Origin: Dysidea avara
Taxonomy: Eukaryota > Porifera > Demospongiae > Dictyoceratida > Dysideidae
Direction of reading: 5' to 3'
NCBI RefSeq assembly: GCF_963678975.1
Contig: NC_089281.1
Location: 6,597,277 to 6,661,276, forward strand
DNA length: 64,000 bases
A program made the position numbers and the translations under genes. Below the pieces are notes generated by a model, which ran no database searches, had not been told where the DNA came from, and was given only the letters and a program-made list of their open reading frames with translations. Below, in pieces: positions 11,094-24,541 of this stretch. The stretch's first letter is position 1; each line of letters starts with the position of its first letter.

Positions 11094-11729
11094 TAGTATA
11101 CTTGTTTATGCAGTACAGAAGTGATTTGTAGTGATTGTGCTGATAAATTATTATAATATTGGCAGCTGCTACTGTTATTTTGGATAAGCAGTCAAGAATG
11201 TTTTGTTAACTATTCTTGTATTGATAGCCTTTGAACTGACTGCTGTCATAGATTAGGCATATAGACTAGATATGTCACCAAAAGCTGATGCCACTAAAAG
11301 TTATTGACACCGACCAAGCAACTCAAGCATCAAACACTAGTTGTAAGGTTTTGGTACCTAAATATACTATCCATTTAAAACTTGGGAGATAATTGGTGAC
11401 ATTCACACCTACAAATTATGTAAAATTTGAGATATCATTTTTTGAATTTTTGGTTTTAGCATACATTGAAATCTCTGAATTAAGTGATTGCCCAGAAAGA
11501 GCAACTGTTGTTCCGTCACATATGGATGTGCATGGGAAAACTACAAACTTCAAGATGTCATATCTTATGACACATATATGCTATCCTTTTACAATTTGGA
11601 GAAGTTAGATATTGTCACCTACATATTATGTAAAATTCAGGTTGCTAGGAATAACAGTTATTATTACACGTTATAAAGCCTTATTATGCAATTTGTCTAT
11701 TGTATTGAGAAATACAATTTGTTCATAGC
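11094..11729. other. No gene seen
   Basis: Non-coding. Overlapping short frames at 11393-11676 show no conserved domain or splice-supported extension. Confidence 0.4.
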
Positions 11730-12427
11730 ATATAGTATAGCGGCGTAGCCCCCAAAATTGGCAATATTGTGCACTTTTTTCATAAAGTCATGAAACTTTC
11801 CACACAAATAGTACTCCTCAGTACATGCATTTTTAGATATAGTGCCATCGCTGATTTGACCTTTGGTGACCTTTACAGCCATTTTTGTACAGAAAATTGA
11901 TCATTTTTGTCTTTAATTCCCTGAGGCAGCAATTGACTTGTTAAAAACATGGTACCAAACAAAAGATCTTGCTGAAAGAAACAACTTGGTTTTTAATAGG
12001 TGATTTCATTACAAAGTTATGATTATTTTTATTAGCTGAAAAATTTGATATAATTACCTGCCCTCCAGGTGTGAATTACCTGTGGGCAGATAATTACGCA
12101 TAAATTTATCAAATTTTGCAGCTAATAAAAATGATCATAACTTTGTAATGAAATCACCTATTGACTTCAAATAAAAACCAAGTTGTTTCTTTCAGTAAGA
12201 TCTTTTGTTTGGTACCATGTTTTTAACAAGTTAATTACTGCCTGAGGGAGTTAAAGACAATAATGATCAATTTTCTGTACAAAAATGGCTGTAAAGGTCA
12301 CCAAAGGTCAAATCAGCGATGGCGCTATATCTAAAATTACATGTATTGAGGACTACTATTTATGTGTAAAGTTTCATGGTTTTATGAAAAAGTGCACTAT
12401 TTTTGGGTTGTGCCGCTATACTAATAT
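11730..12427. mobile_element. Foldback element with 320-bp arms
   Basis: Left arm (about 11730-12065) and right arm (about 12085-12427) are long inverted copies joined by a short spacer. Ends are TATAGTATAGCGGC and GCCGCTATACTA. Paired landmarks are GGTACCATG followed by TTTTTAACAAG on the right arm and the complement on the left, and AGGTGATTTCATTACAAAG. Each arm carries, reading outward, a matching 60-residue frame that begins MAVKVTKGQISDG. The symmetry follows from the inverted repeat and is not by itself evidence of a protein. Confidence 0.85.
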
Positions 12428-12780
12428 GCCTGAAACAAATAAAAGGGATTTTTTGGAACTTTGGATATGTTTTCTATGAGAAAAGAGCTTTAGAATGATA
12501 CCAAATTTTCTTTTATACTATTTTTTAGTTTCATCTTCTGGACTATTATAATGTATATAAACATGACTCATGACTTAGCGGTTGTTTTTATTTTCATATC
12601 AATGTTGGTTGTTCCAATACAAAATAATTAGAAAGAGTACATGTTCATCTCTCAGATATTATCATATGGCAGCTCGGTTGAACATAAGCAGGCTATTATA
12701 GTAAACTTTAATTTACATTTACTAAAACTAGTTTTATGTATAGGTATATGAATTTAATTCCTTAACTAATATTCATAACC

Positions 12781-14157
12781 ATGCAGTTATATAACCTTAT
12801 TCAGCAGATAGTGCCATACCTCATCTCATTACTGAGCAGTTCCATTTACTTACTCACACATATACTGTGGTATAGCCAACAAAAAGGTATTCACCTCTAC
12901 AAAAAAGAAAAGGATTATGTGGTCCCCCATGATGGTGCTAATATGGCAAGTAGCACCACTGATACTGTGCCACAGCTAAAGAAAGAAAGAAAGGCAAGAA
13001 GTATAAGCAATACAGAAGCATTACTGGGAAGTCATTCATCACTCAGCGGAGCTGCTCCACTGTTATTTATCTATGAATGTCAAAACAACTGGTGGCAACA
13101 TACACAGTGATCATATTATTGAGATGGCAGCTGAAGTGGTTGGAACTGAGAAGGAGTTTGTCACAGTGAAATCATTCTCTGAATTGTGTTATACTACCCA
13201 ACCCATTCTTGGAATAGGTACATTCTGGTCCAATTAACTCAAGCTGCATGTCTTCTGTAATTACTTTAATTTAGGGTGTGGTGTTACAGAAGAGATGCTT
13301 GTAGGAAAAAGAATATTTCTGGACGTCTTTCCAGACTTTCTGTCTTGATTAAACAGATGTGTTAATGAAGCTGAAAGGGGAGCTAGCAAATCCTTCCATC
13401 CAGGTAAATGAGTTCCTATGGCTGAAATGACAATGTATCCATTTTATTTAGTTTTGGTGGCTCATAATGGGTTTATGTTTGACTTCCGCATCCTTGTGGC
13501 AGACGTTCAGCGCTGGGGAATGTTGGAACAGTTTTCTTCAGCACACCTTGCATATGCTGATACCCTCTTTGAGCTAAAAAAGGTTTAGCAAAACAAAAAT
13601 TTTATCATATATAATAATTTCACATACAGATGAGACAAACAAGCCACCCCATATTCAATGACTGGAATGTCGAAGGGTTAAATTTGGACAGCTTACTTGA
13701 AAGATTTTTCCCACAGCAGCACTACTTTAGTAAGTTTCCCCTATATGGTTGTTTGCTAGCCATTAAACATCTTATATATGCAGGGGCTCGTCGAGCACTG
13801 GAAGATGTACAGTCAATGATAGCAATATTCACAACATCTGATCTTAGTGTAGTACTACAATCACCATCACTAACCATGAGAAGTACTGATTTTGTCATTT
13901 CTGACTGGAATAGAGTACATGAGAGTTACAGAGTTTGGAAGGAAGCTCAGTCTCTATATGGTCCACGTACCACAAGGGCCATGGCTAAGTGTTTAGAGCA
14001 AAATCAGTTAAACCATGTGAGAGTACAGGAGATTTTTACCAGTTGCTCATCATCACCATTGTTATTTGATGACATGTTGAGGACAGCTGGAGTCAAGAAG
14101 ATAACCTGGAGAGAAATTTTATGGGATCATTTCTCAGGACAAAGTCAAGATGTTTAA
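12781..14157 (+). pseudogene. DEDDh exonuclease (DnaQ/Exonuc_X-T type), decayed copy
   Basis: Five exons can be followed: 12781-13217, 13275-13403, 13452-13582, 13630-13729 and 13784-14157, all with GT-AG borders and matching phases. Exonuclease features: a KTTGG block with HIIEMAAEV after it (Exo I region), TEEMLVG, LVAHNGFMFDFRIL (Exo II, its Asp kept), YADTLF, and RALEDVQSM (Exo III region, final Asp kept). The C-terminal 110 residues match nothing I know. Defects: the frame must shift by one base near 13078-13085, inside Exo I, where the DxE pair is not intact; an in-frame TGA lies at 13346-13348; the catalytic His before RALED is Arg. Such proteins degrade DNA or RNA from the 3' end, but this copy is unlikely to be active. 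An assembly error could explain the frameshift but not all the lesions. The N-terminal 60 residues are hydrophobic, then Lys-rich. Confidence 0.75.
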
Positions 14158-15069
14158 GCCACAAACATAGCCTTTTATGTATGTTTTGTACTTTGAAATA
14201 TGAAGATGGAGCTTGTTATTACAGTATTCTAGTGTACTTTTACTGATAGTTACTTTAATAAAGTATCACTGCTTTGCTGTTACTAATCCGAAAGTACAAA
14301 GGTTGTGAAATATACGTAATACTATTATTATATACGTACGTAATAATAATATATTTTATAGTTAACAGAGAGTTCTAAAATGACATTGCTTCTGAATCTC
14401 AGTTGCCATAATATATATAAAACGGGCAATCTACAAACTTTTGAATAACTAATACAATTCTCATTTATGGAAATCAACGATTACATGGAAGCACAGGCAG
14501 TATTGGAAAATGGCAGTCAAATTTTTGAAGAAGCATTTAAGTAATGGTTGCAGTTCATGATCAATTATGCAGTGCATGAGTGCCTGTATGACACCCTCTT
14601 GAAACATTACACTATATCCAGGACCCTATATATACTATAATCCAACAACTGAATGTGTTACAATATAATACTCTCAATAGCAGTTTGACGTATTATATTG
14701 AAATACATCATAGTAGCTTGACATATTATATTGCAATACGTCAAGCGATTAGCCAATAGAATTAGTATTACACTTGTTTGTCAAGGTCCCATGACAAAAA
14801 TCTGTAGTACAAATTTGTTTGGCTAAAATAGTGTGGTGTGTTCCTATTAGAAGTAAATGTCCGACTTGACAACTAGTGTTACCATAGTGATGGATGCTCC
14901 ATGGCATAGCAACAATATGGTTGCTTAGCAATGGTTGTTAGGTAAACATCATTTTGAGACCATAGTAACAGTTGCTAAGTGTGATCGGTCTATTACAGTG
15001 GTTATTTTTGAATTTCTGTTGCCAGCAACAGTTGCTATGGTTGTCAGATTAATCTGCAATAGGACTGAT
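14158..15069. other. No gene; short palindromic repeats
   Basis: Non-coding. 14685-14747 holds two related copies of a TTGACGTATTATATTG-like word, the second forming an imperfect palindrome (GCTTGACATATT...AATACGTCAAGC). Around 14900-15060 several GTTGCTATGG/GTTGCTAAG-like words recur in both orientations. Confidence 0.5.
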
Positions 15070-15548
15070 GGCTAGTCAGACAAAACCCAACAGTTCTCCA
15101 AAGTTTGAATGCCCTTCATCAAGTGTGGGTCCTATACCAGGGATGAATATTTCAAAGCACTCATATGAAATTTAGCATTTTAGGTACTTTAACGTTACTT
15201 ATATGTGCTGAGAATAACATGAAAGATATTAGTGTAATTCCCAGGCAAGTATATCACATTGGATAGGTCACAAACATTGCATTGATAGGTGGGGATGATG
15301 TTGGTGACCTGCTACATCGTAGGATTACACACTTGTGCTACATTTGCATATGTCCTTGCATTTGCCAGGTCTGTGACCAGAAAAGGTCGGATTGTAGAAT
15401 ACAGTGATCCATCAGATTTGATTATTCTATATTATATACACACTCCAGCATTAGCAAACTGTTTTATCGAAGATGAAATATTACTCAATCAGTGCTTTGA
15501 CCACTTGACAATCTAGTATAGAAACCTCAGCTTACAAGTTGGTTGCAT
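15070..15548 (-). pseudogene. LINE fragment (reverse transcriptase thumb), copy 1
   Basis: This stretch is a diverged copy of 24830-25396 in the same orientation. In the better-preserved copy the minus strand reads as the C-terminal half of a non-LTR reverse transcriptase. Here no frame stays open for long on the minus strand. It lies about 0.9 kb beyond the exonuclease copy. Confidence 0.65.
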
Positions 15549-16571
15549 TAATATGTGTTGTATATAGTACAACTAAAGAATTTGTGCCATTCAAGATTAG
15601 GTACTGGGGCAGTCAGCTCAGCCAGTTTGCCCAGGGGGTGAAAACAATACAAATAATTTCAATGTATATAGTGTTAATTGTTTTGATATGCTCTACAGTT
15701 TAGTTTAAATATACAGGCCACATTATTTGTAATCCCATAATGTTTTTCATTTTCCCTAGCATGTTGCCAAAGAACACTACAGTTATATTCTGTTAGCTGG
15801 CTGGACCACAGCATTTCTGTCCAATCAGAATGCATTCATGCCTGCTATAGTATTTTCAAATTTAATGGTAACCTCCACTAGTTTAGATATATTGACAGTA
15901 CATTACATTATATTAGAGGTAAAACAAATTAAATATCAAATTTTAAGAATCTAAATATTCTTCAAATTAACGAACGAATTATTCTTTAAGAATTTTTTGT
16001 ATAATTATGTCACTTTGATTACCACTACAACTTATTATGTTTACATGTGATTCCTTCCAGAACTATAACTTCTATCCCAGAACAACCTGTGATTAGTATA
16101 ACACATGTGTCTGTCTTTAAATGGTGATAAATTACAGTTTTAAAATGACAGCTTTCAGTTTTTAGATGCTTTTCAAGATTAAAATGTGTAATCGTCTGAT
16201 TAGTGAATATTAAATGAATAACGAATATTTCTTAACGAATAACGAATATTTCTTAACGAATATGAATACTTCTTAACAAATGAATAATGAATATTCGTAC
16301 TATTCTTTTCAGCCTTACATTATTATATTGTCATGGCACATAAATTTGTTAGTTTCTCATCCTCAGCCGCTTGTTGCCTTCATTACTAAACTGCAAAGAA
16401 ATAATTTAACACTCTAACATTCTAGCTACATTTAATGCTATGTGCAAGTAGTTACTATATAACCAGCTCCAGACCAGTATTGGATTATCTATAAGTATTC
16501 CTTTGCTAAATATTTACTAAAAATGTTTGAATATATTATTATACAGTACTAAGAGTTTAGTATTAAATCAG
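15549..16571. other. No gene; AT-rich with GAATA tandem words
   Basis: Non-coding. 16204-16300 contains four or five copies of a roughly 20-bp unit, GAATAACGAATATTTCTTAAC, drifting towards the right. Related TTAAGAAT words in the other orientation near 15940-15990 make this look like a degraded inverted-repeat element. Confidence 0.5.
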
Positions 16572-17375
16572 TCATTGCTTTTGTGCTATAAAATATCCAT
16601 AGCCTGTACAGCCATTGCTAATGTTTCGCACTGCCATTGGCTTATCCCGCTGGTCTACATAAAGAACATCAAAACCAGCCTCTTGATATGATCTCTTTAT
16701 ATCTTCCAGTGACAATGGACAAGGGTTATCATATCGTAACTTTCCCAGCTTGTACCAAGAGTTCTCTAAAGCTGATTGTGAAATGAAGAAGCCCCTGGGA
16801 ACAATTAGATCACAAAGCCTCTTTAGAATAGCCACATATTCTTCCAATGATTCAGGACATGCTTCCAAACAGAAGCTACTGCTTAAAATATCCACTGGTT
16901 CTTTTAAACCTGGAACAATCACATCAGCTTTAGCATCACATGGGCCAACGTTTAGAATAGTACGCAGTTTATCTTCACGCTCTGTCACTGCTTTTGGACT
17001 GGTTTGACCTTCAAGCTCTTGCACAACATGTTTGAAATATGGAGACCAGTCGAAAGCATTAGGATCCTTGTTTTTCCACAACAACACTTCATCACACATA
17101 GCCTTCACAAAATCAGTGTGATAAATCTTAGCCACATATGGTATAGCACTGATGTGAGGGTAGATACAGGGACCTCCTCCGACATCTAGAAGAAATGCAG
17201 TAGAACTATCCCACTCTTTATGATACTTTTGGTAGAAGTTATGAAAGAATTGAAAGCTCAGTGGTGACAACAGTGAACCTGGAACTACTGCTGCATTCTT
17301 GTCTGATGGATTTGGAGGATATCGTTCAGTCAGATACCTCTTTGTGTTACCATAACGTTCCTCATTAATATCCAT
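16572..17375 (-). CDS. NNMT/PNMT/TEMT-family methyltransferase, paralogue 1
   Basis: 267 residues, full length for a SAM-dependent small-molecule methyltransferase of the nicotinamide/phenylethanolamine N-methyltransferase family. Seen: KRYLTERY (residues 12-19), SAM motif I DVGGGP (64-69), TD at 87-88, the family hallmark AFDWSPYFKHV (107-117), DILSSSFCLEAC (162-173), GFFISQSALENSWYKLG (195-211) and AGFDVLYVD (233-241). The start is the Met at 17373-17375: the frame is open 28 codons further, but a pyrimidine-rich tract ending in TTACAG lies 4 bases before this ATG and the paralogue has the same arrangement, so an upstream 5' UTR intron is likely. The position aligned to the substrate-binding Asp197 of human NNMT is Ser201 here, so the acceptor is probably not nicotinamide. 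The gene points away from paralogue 2 at 41651. I count about 80 percent amino-acid identity between them. Confidence 0.9.
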   Translation of the reverse strand: MDINEERYGNTKRYLTERYPPNPSDKNAAVVPGSLLSPLSFQFFHNFYQKYHKEWDSSTAFLLDVGGGPCIYPHISAIPYVAKIYHTDFVKAMCDEVLLWKNKDPNAFDWSPYFKHVVQELEGQTSPKAVTEREDKLRTILNVGPCDAKADVIVPGLKEPVDILSSSFCLEACPESLEEYVAILKRLCDLIVPRGFFISQSALENSWYKLGKLRYDNPCPLSLEDIKRSYQEAGFDVLYVDQRDKPMAVRNISNGCTGYGYFIAQKQ

Positions 17376-17729
17376 ATCACTGTAAGTAATATCAAACAAT
17401 TCACAAATGCTGATATGTTCAAATAATATTATACTTGTAATGAAATAGTCACACCACAATTTAGTATACAGTACATGGTTACTTTCTGGCCAAACAACTC
17501 ACCACTACAAATAACTTGGCATGCAATCTATTTGAACAACTCGTGGTGGGGATTTTTCCAAGATGATTCCCATATTTGGACAATAGTACTTCCCTAAAAT
17601 GAATGACACCACCAAAATGCTGCCATCATAGAAACAGCACAAGCACTTTAGGAAGAATCTAGCATCAAATTCAGTGTTAAAAACAAGAAAACAATTAAAG
17701 GAAGCAGAATATTGAATTTTTGATCTGCC

Positions 17730-18120
17730 AGCCTGCCTGTCAGACCACAGTCACAAGGCTAGAGGACAAACGAAGCAGCACGTAGCCACAATTTCATGCC
17801 ACAGTAACAAACTCACGAATGGCATGTATCTTCTCTGGTTCTGACAAATGCCTGCCTTCTGCACTTTGCCTTTCTTTCAATTACATGTAACAGAAGTTGT
17901 CCACATTTTCTGTAGTGCCTGGACACACTTATTGTACTGTTCTTCATTTGTAATGCTGCATAACAGGCTGAACATAGCTGAAAATAAAGTGTAATAGCTA
18001 ATTAATTTTATGATATGTGTGGTGCCATTAAATTCTTTCTTTCAGTGCAGTATGTGCAGGTGTGCAGATTTACCAGGTTACAAAAAAGTAAACAAACAAG
18101 TCAGGGTTCGTGGAGAAGGG
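17730..18120. repeat. Dispersed repeat family C, copy 2, and neighbour repeat
   Basis: 17730-17890 repeats the block at 8150-8350. The adjoining 18000-18110 (GTGCAGTATGTGCAG, then TTTACCAGGTTAC and AAACAAACAAG) recurs diverged at 33310-33380 and 33690-33750. No coding signal. Confidence 0.6.
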
Positions 18121-19964
<1,844 letters not shown>

Positions 19965-20429
19965 CTACCTGCCTATCTACCTATGTATGTCCGTATGTGT
20001 GAGCAAAATCGTTAAATGGTTAAAGCAGCTTGCATGTAAGAAGTAAAAATGAAATAACTAAACTGCTGCACAGGTAAACTTTGCTCTGAGGTGGTTTCTT
20101 TTCGGTGGTCTGAAATGAGACTCTCCTCAGACTTTGTGAATTAGAGTAAGCTATATCTATTCTCGGATACCATGTATACTCGAACACTTATTCTCATAAA
20201 CTACAAAATGGAATCATGTGAAAATTGGTGTGGATATACTGTGCCTTAAATAAAGCCCAACTAGACTTCCAAGTTTGAGCCTAAAGTCTCATTTGGTTGT
20301 TGTACTAGACCAGATAAAATTCGTTGCTCGAAATCCTGTATTCTCGGACACCCACCAGTAATCCTACATCACATACTTTGATACTACCAACACCATCACT
20401 TAGGTATGTCACCACCTCTAATTTCGGAC

Positions 20430-21096
20430 TAGAGGTGTACCGATAATCAGATCAGCTACAATATTGGCCACCGATATGGTATTTTTTACCAATATCGGTA
20501 TCGGTACAGAACAGCAGGAGGACCGATATCACTACCAATATTTATACAGTAGCAATAGTTTGTACATAAACGGATTATGCATTGGTTTTCTACGTTATCC
20601 ATGTGGCTCTGGCTTATTATTCACTCTGCAACAAGCGCTACACTATGAGAAGCCATATAAATACATGTGTTCTAGTGTTTATTGCTGGAAAGCTTATCAC
20701 ACAGTCTTTACAAATGAAGTAGTTATAGAGTACCTTTGTAATAAAAGAAGGGTCACAGGATAACCAAGGAAACTTGCTGTACTAGCTTTCTCACAAGCCA
20801 TTAGAATGCAAAGTAATGCAGAAATATCGGTTTAAGGCTTCATGGGAGTATACATAAAAATGTTTGTGGGTACCTAATTGTCTGGATTGCACAATAGAAA
20901 CCCAAGCTGTATACCACCACAGGCAGAGTATAGCAGTGAATACATGCATATGTTGTCGTAGGGTAGGTAAATGTACACTTTCGTTTGCTTAAAATATTAA
21001 TGCAAATATCGGATCGACTATAGGTTATTGGCTTCTTTTGGTTGCATCAATATCGGATATCGGCACATGCCAAAAACCCATATTGGTACACCTCTA
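20430..21096. mobile_element. hAT-type MITE, ends TAGAGGTGTACCGATA
   Basis: The ends TAGAGGTGTACCGATA and TATTGGTACACCTCTA are inverted copies with one mismatch. The 8-bp flanks are TTTCGGAC (20422-20429) and TTTCGGAT (21097-21104), matching at 7 of 8. Subterminal ATATCGG words repeat many times in both orientations. 667 bp; the 99-codon frame inside has no family resemblance. Confidence 0.85.
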
Positions 21097-21835
21097 TTTC
21101 GGATGGGAGCTAATCAACTCGTTCTCATAATCTACTAAACCAAATCATATGAAAATTGGTGTTCACATAAAGCCTAATAAATTTCAGCTAAAAATATTTT
21201 ATGGTGGTCTTGCTAGAGTAGATTAAAGTTTCAGATTGAAATTCTGCATACCCTGACAAACATCATTCATTCTTGGACAACGGCCAGTAAGTATTTCCTA
21301 TACCAAATAATTTAATCACTCGCTACAAACACCATCTATTAGAGCTATTCATAGACTATTAACAGATCCATAGTTTTATTTCTTTGTTGTGATTGGAAAT
21401 GCTTGGATATGTAGCCACCTTAATCCTTGGACACGTTGTTTCTGTGGTGTTTCATTTATTCTTGGCTGCAGCTTTCTTGGTGGCTTAAATTGATGATATT
21501 TCATGCTATTTCAAAACTTCCTGGGATTTGATTGTAATTTTGCAAGGATCTGTTCTTGGGTTACAACATCGTAGTCATATTGCACAGAATCCACGGCTTA
21601 GCTATCTCATGCCTTTAAAGGTTTGTTATAAGTGATTGTGAGCTTATAATTTAAATCTTGAGATTAAGAAATTCCAGATGAGTTAGCTAGTTGCACAGAG
21701 CATGGTGTTTAGAAGTAACACATCAACTCAGTTATTTTTTTACTACTTTTCCTGCCCACACACAAAAGAAAAGGTAGCTGGTGGTCCGGCTATGCGAGAC
21801 TAGTCCGCACACATACAACTGGCATATAATACTTA

Positions 21836-22206
21836 TGCACTTGTCAATTTCATGCCCCACCCCCCGAATACAGGGGATTTGACAAATCGTGGTGTCAAAT
21901 TCCCCACTACTGGGGCAAAATCGGCTGTCAAATCCCCACTATGTCCCCACCCCATAGTAGGGGATTTGACAACACCTCAAGGATGACTAAGCACATATTT
22001 CATGCATGTGACTAGTAATAAACCTGCCCTGTAGCTAGTAAAATTATAGCAAGTGCGATTTTATAGTGTTTAGAAATGCAACTACCGAAAATCGGTCAGT
22101 GAATTGGACAACTGTCAATTGCCCCAGGGGTGGGGACAAGAAGCAATGTCAAATCCCCACCTGGGGTGTGGGGACGCCCAGGGTGGGGCATGAAATTTAC
22201 AAGTGC
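21836..22206. mobile_element. GGGG-rich MITE with ATGCACTTGT ends
   Basis: Ends ATGCACTTGTCAATTTC and the complement ATGCACTTGTAAATTTC pair for about 28 bp into CATGCCCCACCC. The interior has several TGGGGATTTGACA-like words in both orientations. The 17-base word CTGGCATATAATACTTA occurs just outside on both sides (about 21819 and 22219). Related to 8556-8878. Confidence 0.75.
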
Positions 22207-22613
22207 ATTATATACAGCTGGCATATAATACTTATACTAGTGCAGTATACCTGGATTGCATCGACTCGGATGAGAGCAGCCTGAGAGCGCGAAAACCGCA
22301 GCGTAAAACTGGGGCCTGGCGTCTGAACAACTGCAAGGCTAAAACGCGAGACGACATCTCTGTTCAGTCAATATATCTATACGGAGCTTCTCATAAAGCT
22401 TGTGACCCACTTACATCAGCTAGCTTATGAGCATGGAAGAGGAATGTCACCAGCTACAAAAATCAAACTAGAAGTGCATGCACGTGATAATCCGGTGTCG
22501 CGTGGCCAGACTTGACCTCTTTCTGCACACGCGCATATAGTAGTCAGGCACCGCCCGCCCAAATACTAAATCATTTGACGTAATAAACATTGCGTGCGCT
22601 GTCTAATTGAATT

Positions 22614-24541
22614 CAGTGGCGGATCTAGGATTTTTAAAAGGGGGTTTCTGAAAGTTGGTATAACTGAAAAAAGCATCTGATGACATTTCTCCAGGAGATT
22701 TTAGAAGCTCTGAGATTGGATTTTAGACTACTTTTAGTTAGCAATTACAATAAATCCAATGCTTTAAACTGTAAATACTGTATAGGGTAAAGATGGTGAC
22801 TATAAGCTGTAGCTTTGATTGCTCTATTAGAGTAGTTACTTGACTACTCTAAGAGAGCAATGGATGGATGGATGGCTGGATTGATGATCTTAAGACCTTG
22901 AGCCTCTTTGCCGAAACACAACCTCATGCTTCCTATGCTGCTTTTTGTCATGGTCTCTCTTTCTGATGGAACTATTTTTTTCGTGTTTCTTCTTGTTCTA
23001 CAGACCTTTTCCTTCCTCTTGAACATTTTGTTAAATCTGTTTTCCTTCCTAGTCTATTGGGTCGAACTGTCCCTGGTGATGTTAAGAGAAAGCTATTTGC
23101 CTTGTCTGTGCAGCTAGGAGGCCTTGGTGTGTTTGATCCTTTGATTGTTGTGTCACAGCAGCGTTCCTGCTCTGTAGAAGTAAATGCTGGTCTCGTTGGC
23201 TTGATTATCTCTCAGGTACATCAACTAGGCACAGGTTCAGTTGCGATCCAAGTTTCACTCTAGGAGCCATCAAGAGCAACTTCAATCTGCCAATCACTTG
23301 TTCAATGAACTTCCTCCTTGCATGCGTTCCTCAGTCATGTTGGCTCAGGAGAAGGGTGCATCGAATTGGCTCTCTTGTCTTCCATTGAAGTCGCATAATT
23401 TTGTGCTTCATAAAACTGCTTTTCGTGATGCAATTGCGCTTCGCTATCATTGGCTACCATCTGCCTGCCCTACTTCCTGTGCCTGTGGTCACTCTTTTAC
23501 CATAGAACACGCTCTGTCTTGCCCAAAGGGCGGGTTTCCTTCTCTGAGACATAATGAAGTGCGTGATCTAACTGCCAATTTACTTTCCGAGGTCTGTAAC
23601 AATGTTGTCACTGAACCCCACCTTCAGCCTCTTTCTGGTGAGACCCTTCAATACAAAACAGCTAATCGTGACGATAACGCAAGGCTTGACATTGCAGCTA
23701 ATGGTTTTTGGGGAGGACGATTTGAGAAGTCATACTTTGGAATTTTTAACCCTAGTGCACCCTTAAATCAACCCCTACACTCTGCATACCGACGTCATGA
23801 CAAGGAAAAGAGACGTGAATACCGACAACAGGTTCATGAAGTAGAGAATGCCTCATTTACTCCCTTAATTTTTACTACTACTGGTGGAATGGGTGATGCT
23901 GCTACTCAGTTTTATAAGAGATTGGCCAACCTTTTGAGTGCAAAGCACAGTCTTTCCTATGGAATAGTGATGGGATGGCTGAGATGTAAATTGCGCTTCT
24001 CTTTGTTGAGGTCTGCAATTATGTGCATTCGCGGTGCCAGGTCCAGTTTGCGCTGTCCCATTGCTGAGGCACCGATTACTGTGCAGGTCGCTGAGGCCCA
24101 TATTTAAGATAATTTGTTTTTGTTTATTATGTACTGTTTTATATTATGTCATTAATTAGTAATATTAAAAAATGAAAATAAAAATAAAAAGTAGTTACTT
24201 GACTGCTCTATTAGAGTATCTAGATCGTTTTTATTTATTTAGGCTTTATGGTGTAAAAACACCAAAGGTCTGTTGGTAGCAACCAACAGCCATAAAATAC
24301 GTACAATTAATACTAACTACTTATAAATGCAATGGGAGATGAAAAGTGAAATGTAGCTGAGGGTTTAATACCTATAAATGGTGTCATTTAAGTGCAGCTG
24401 CTACTGAAATACAGTGGTATATAGTTGTTTGATATGACAAATTGTCAGTACAACAATGTTTATGTATTTAGACTTCCACTGAGCTAAATTTAAAAAGGGG
24501 TTTCTGTCGAAACCCCAGAAACCCATCTAGACCCGCCACTG
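22614..24541. mobile_element. TIR element CAGTGGCGGATCTAGG, interrupted by a retroelement
   Basis: Ends CAGTGGCGGATCTAGG and the complement of CATCTAGACCCGCCACTG are inverted copies, flanked by GAATT on both sides (22609-22613, 24542-24546). Same family as 6684-7494, which also has a 5-bp flank. Its interior is split by a 1.34-kb retroelement piece (22846-24189). CAGTGGCGG ends are common in hAT elements, but a 5-bp duplication is not the usual 8, so the superfamily is open. Confidence 0.8.
22846..24189 (+). pseudogene. Non-LTR retroelement 3' part with restriction-like endonuclease
   Basis: The main frame (23241-24107, 288 residues) carries a zinc-knuckle-like CACGHSFTIEHALSC (C-x-C-x6-H-x4-C), then RHNEVRDLTANLLSEV, ARLDIAANGFWGG, FTPLIFTTTGGMGDAA, FYKRLANLL and MGWLRCKLRFSLLRSAI. 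A Cys/His knuckle followed by a PD-(D/E)XK fold is the layout of REL-type non-LTR elements (R2/NeSL-like group); similar domains occur in many invertebrate genomes. Upstream in another frame are LFLPLEHF and LSVQLGGLGVFDP, the thumb-region end of the polymerase, with an in-frame stop near 22968. The second acidic residue of the nuclease core appears lost (YFGIFNP). The 15-base word AGTAGTTACTTGACT flanks the piece (22831-22845, 24190-24204). So it is a 5'-truncated, frameshifted insertion. The exact clade is uncertain. Confidence 0.75.

Noticed and set aside
11697-12479. Matching frames starting MAVKVTKGQISDG as genes
   Set aside because: They are in the two arms of one inverted repeat; there is no promoter, intron or family support. 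Kept only as a finding.
20464-20763. 99-codon plus-strand frame
   Set aside because: It lies entirely inside a hAT-type MITE and resembles no protein family.
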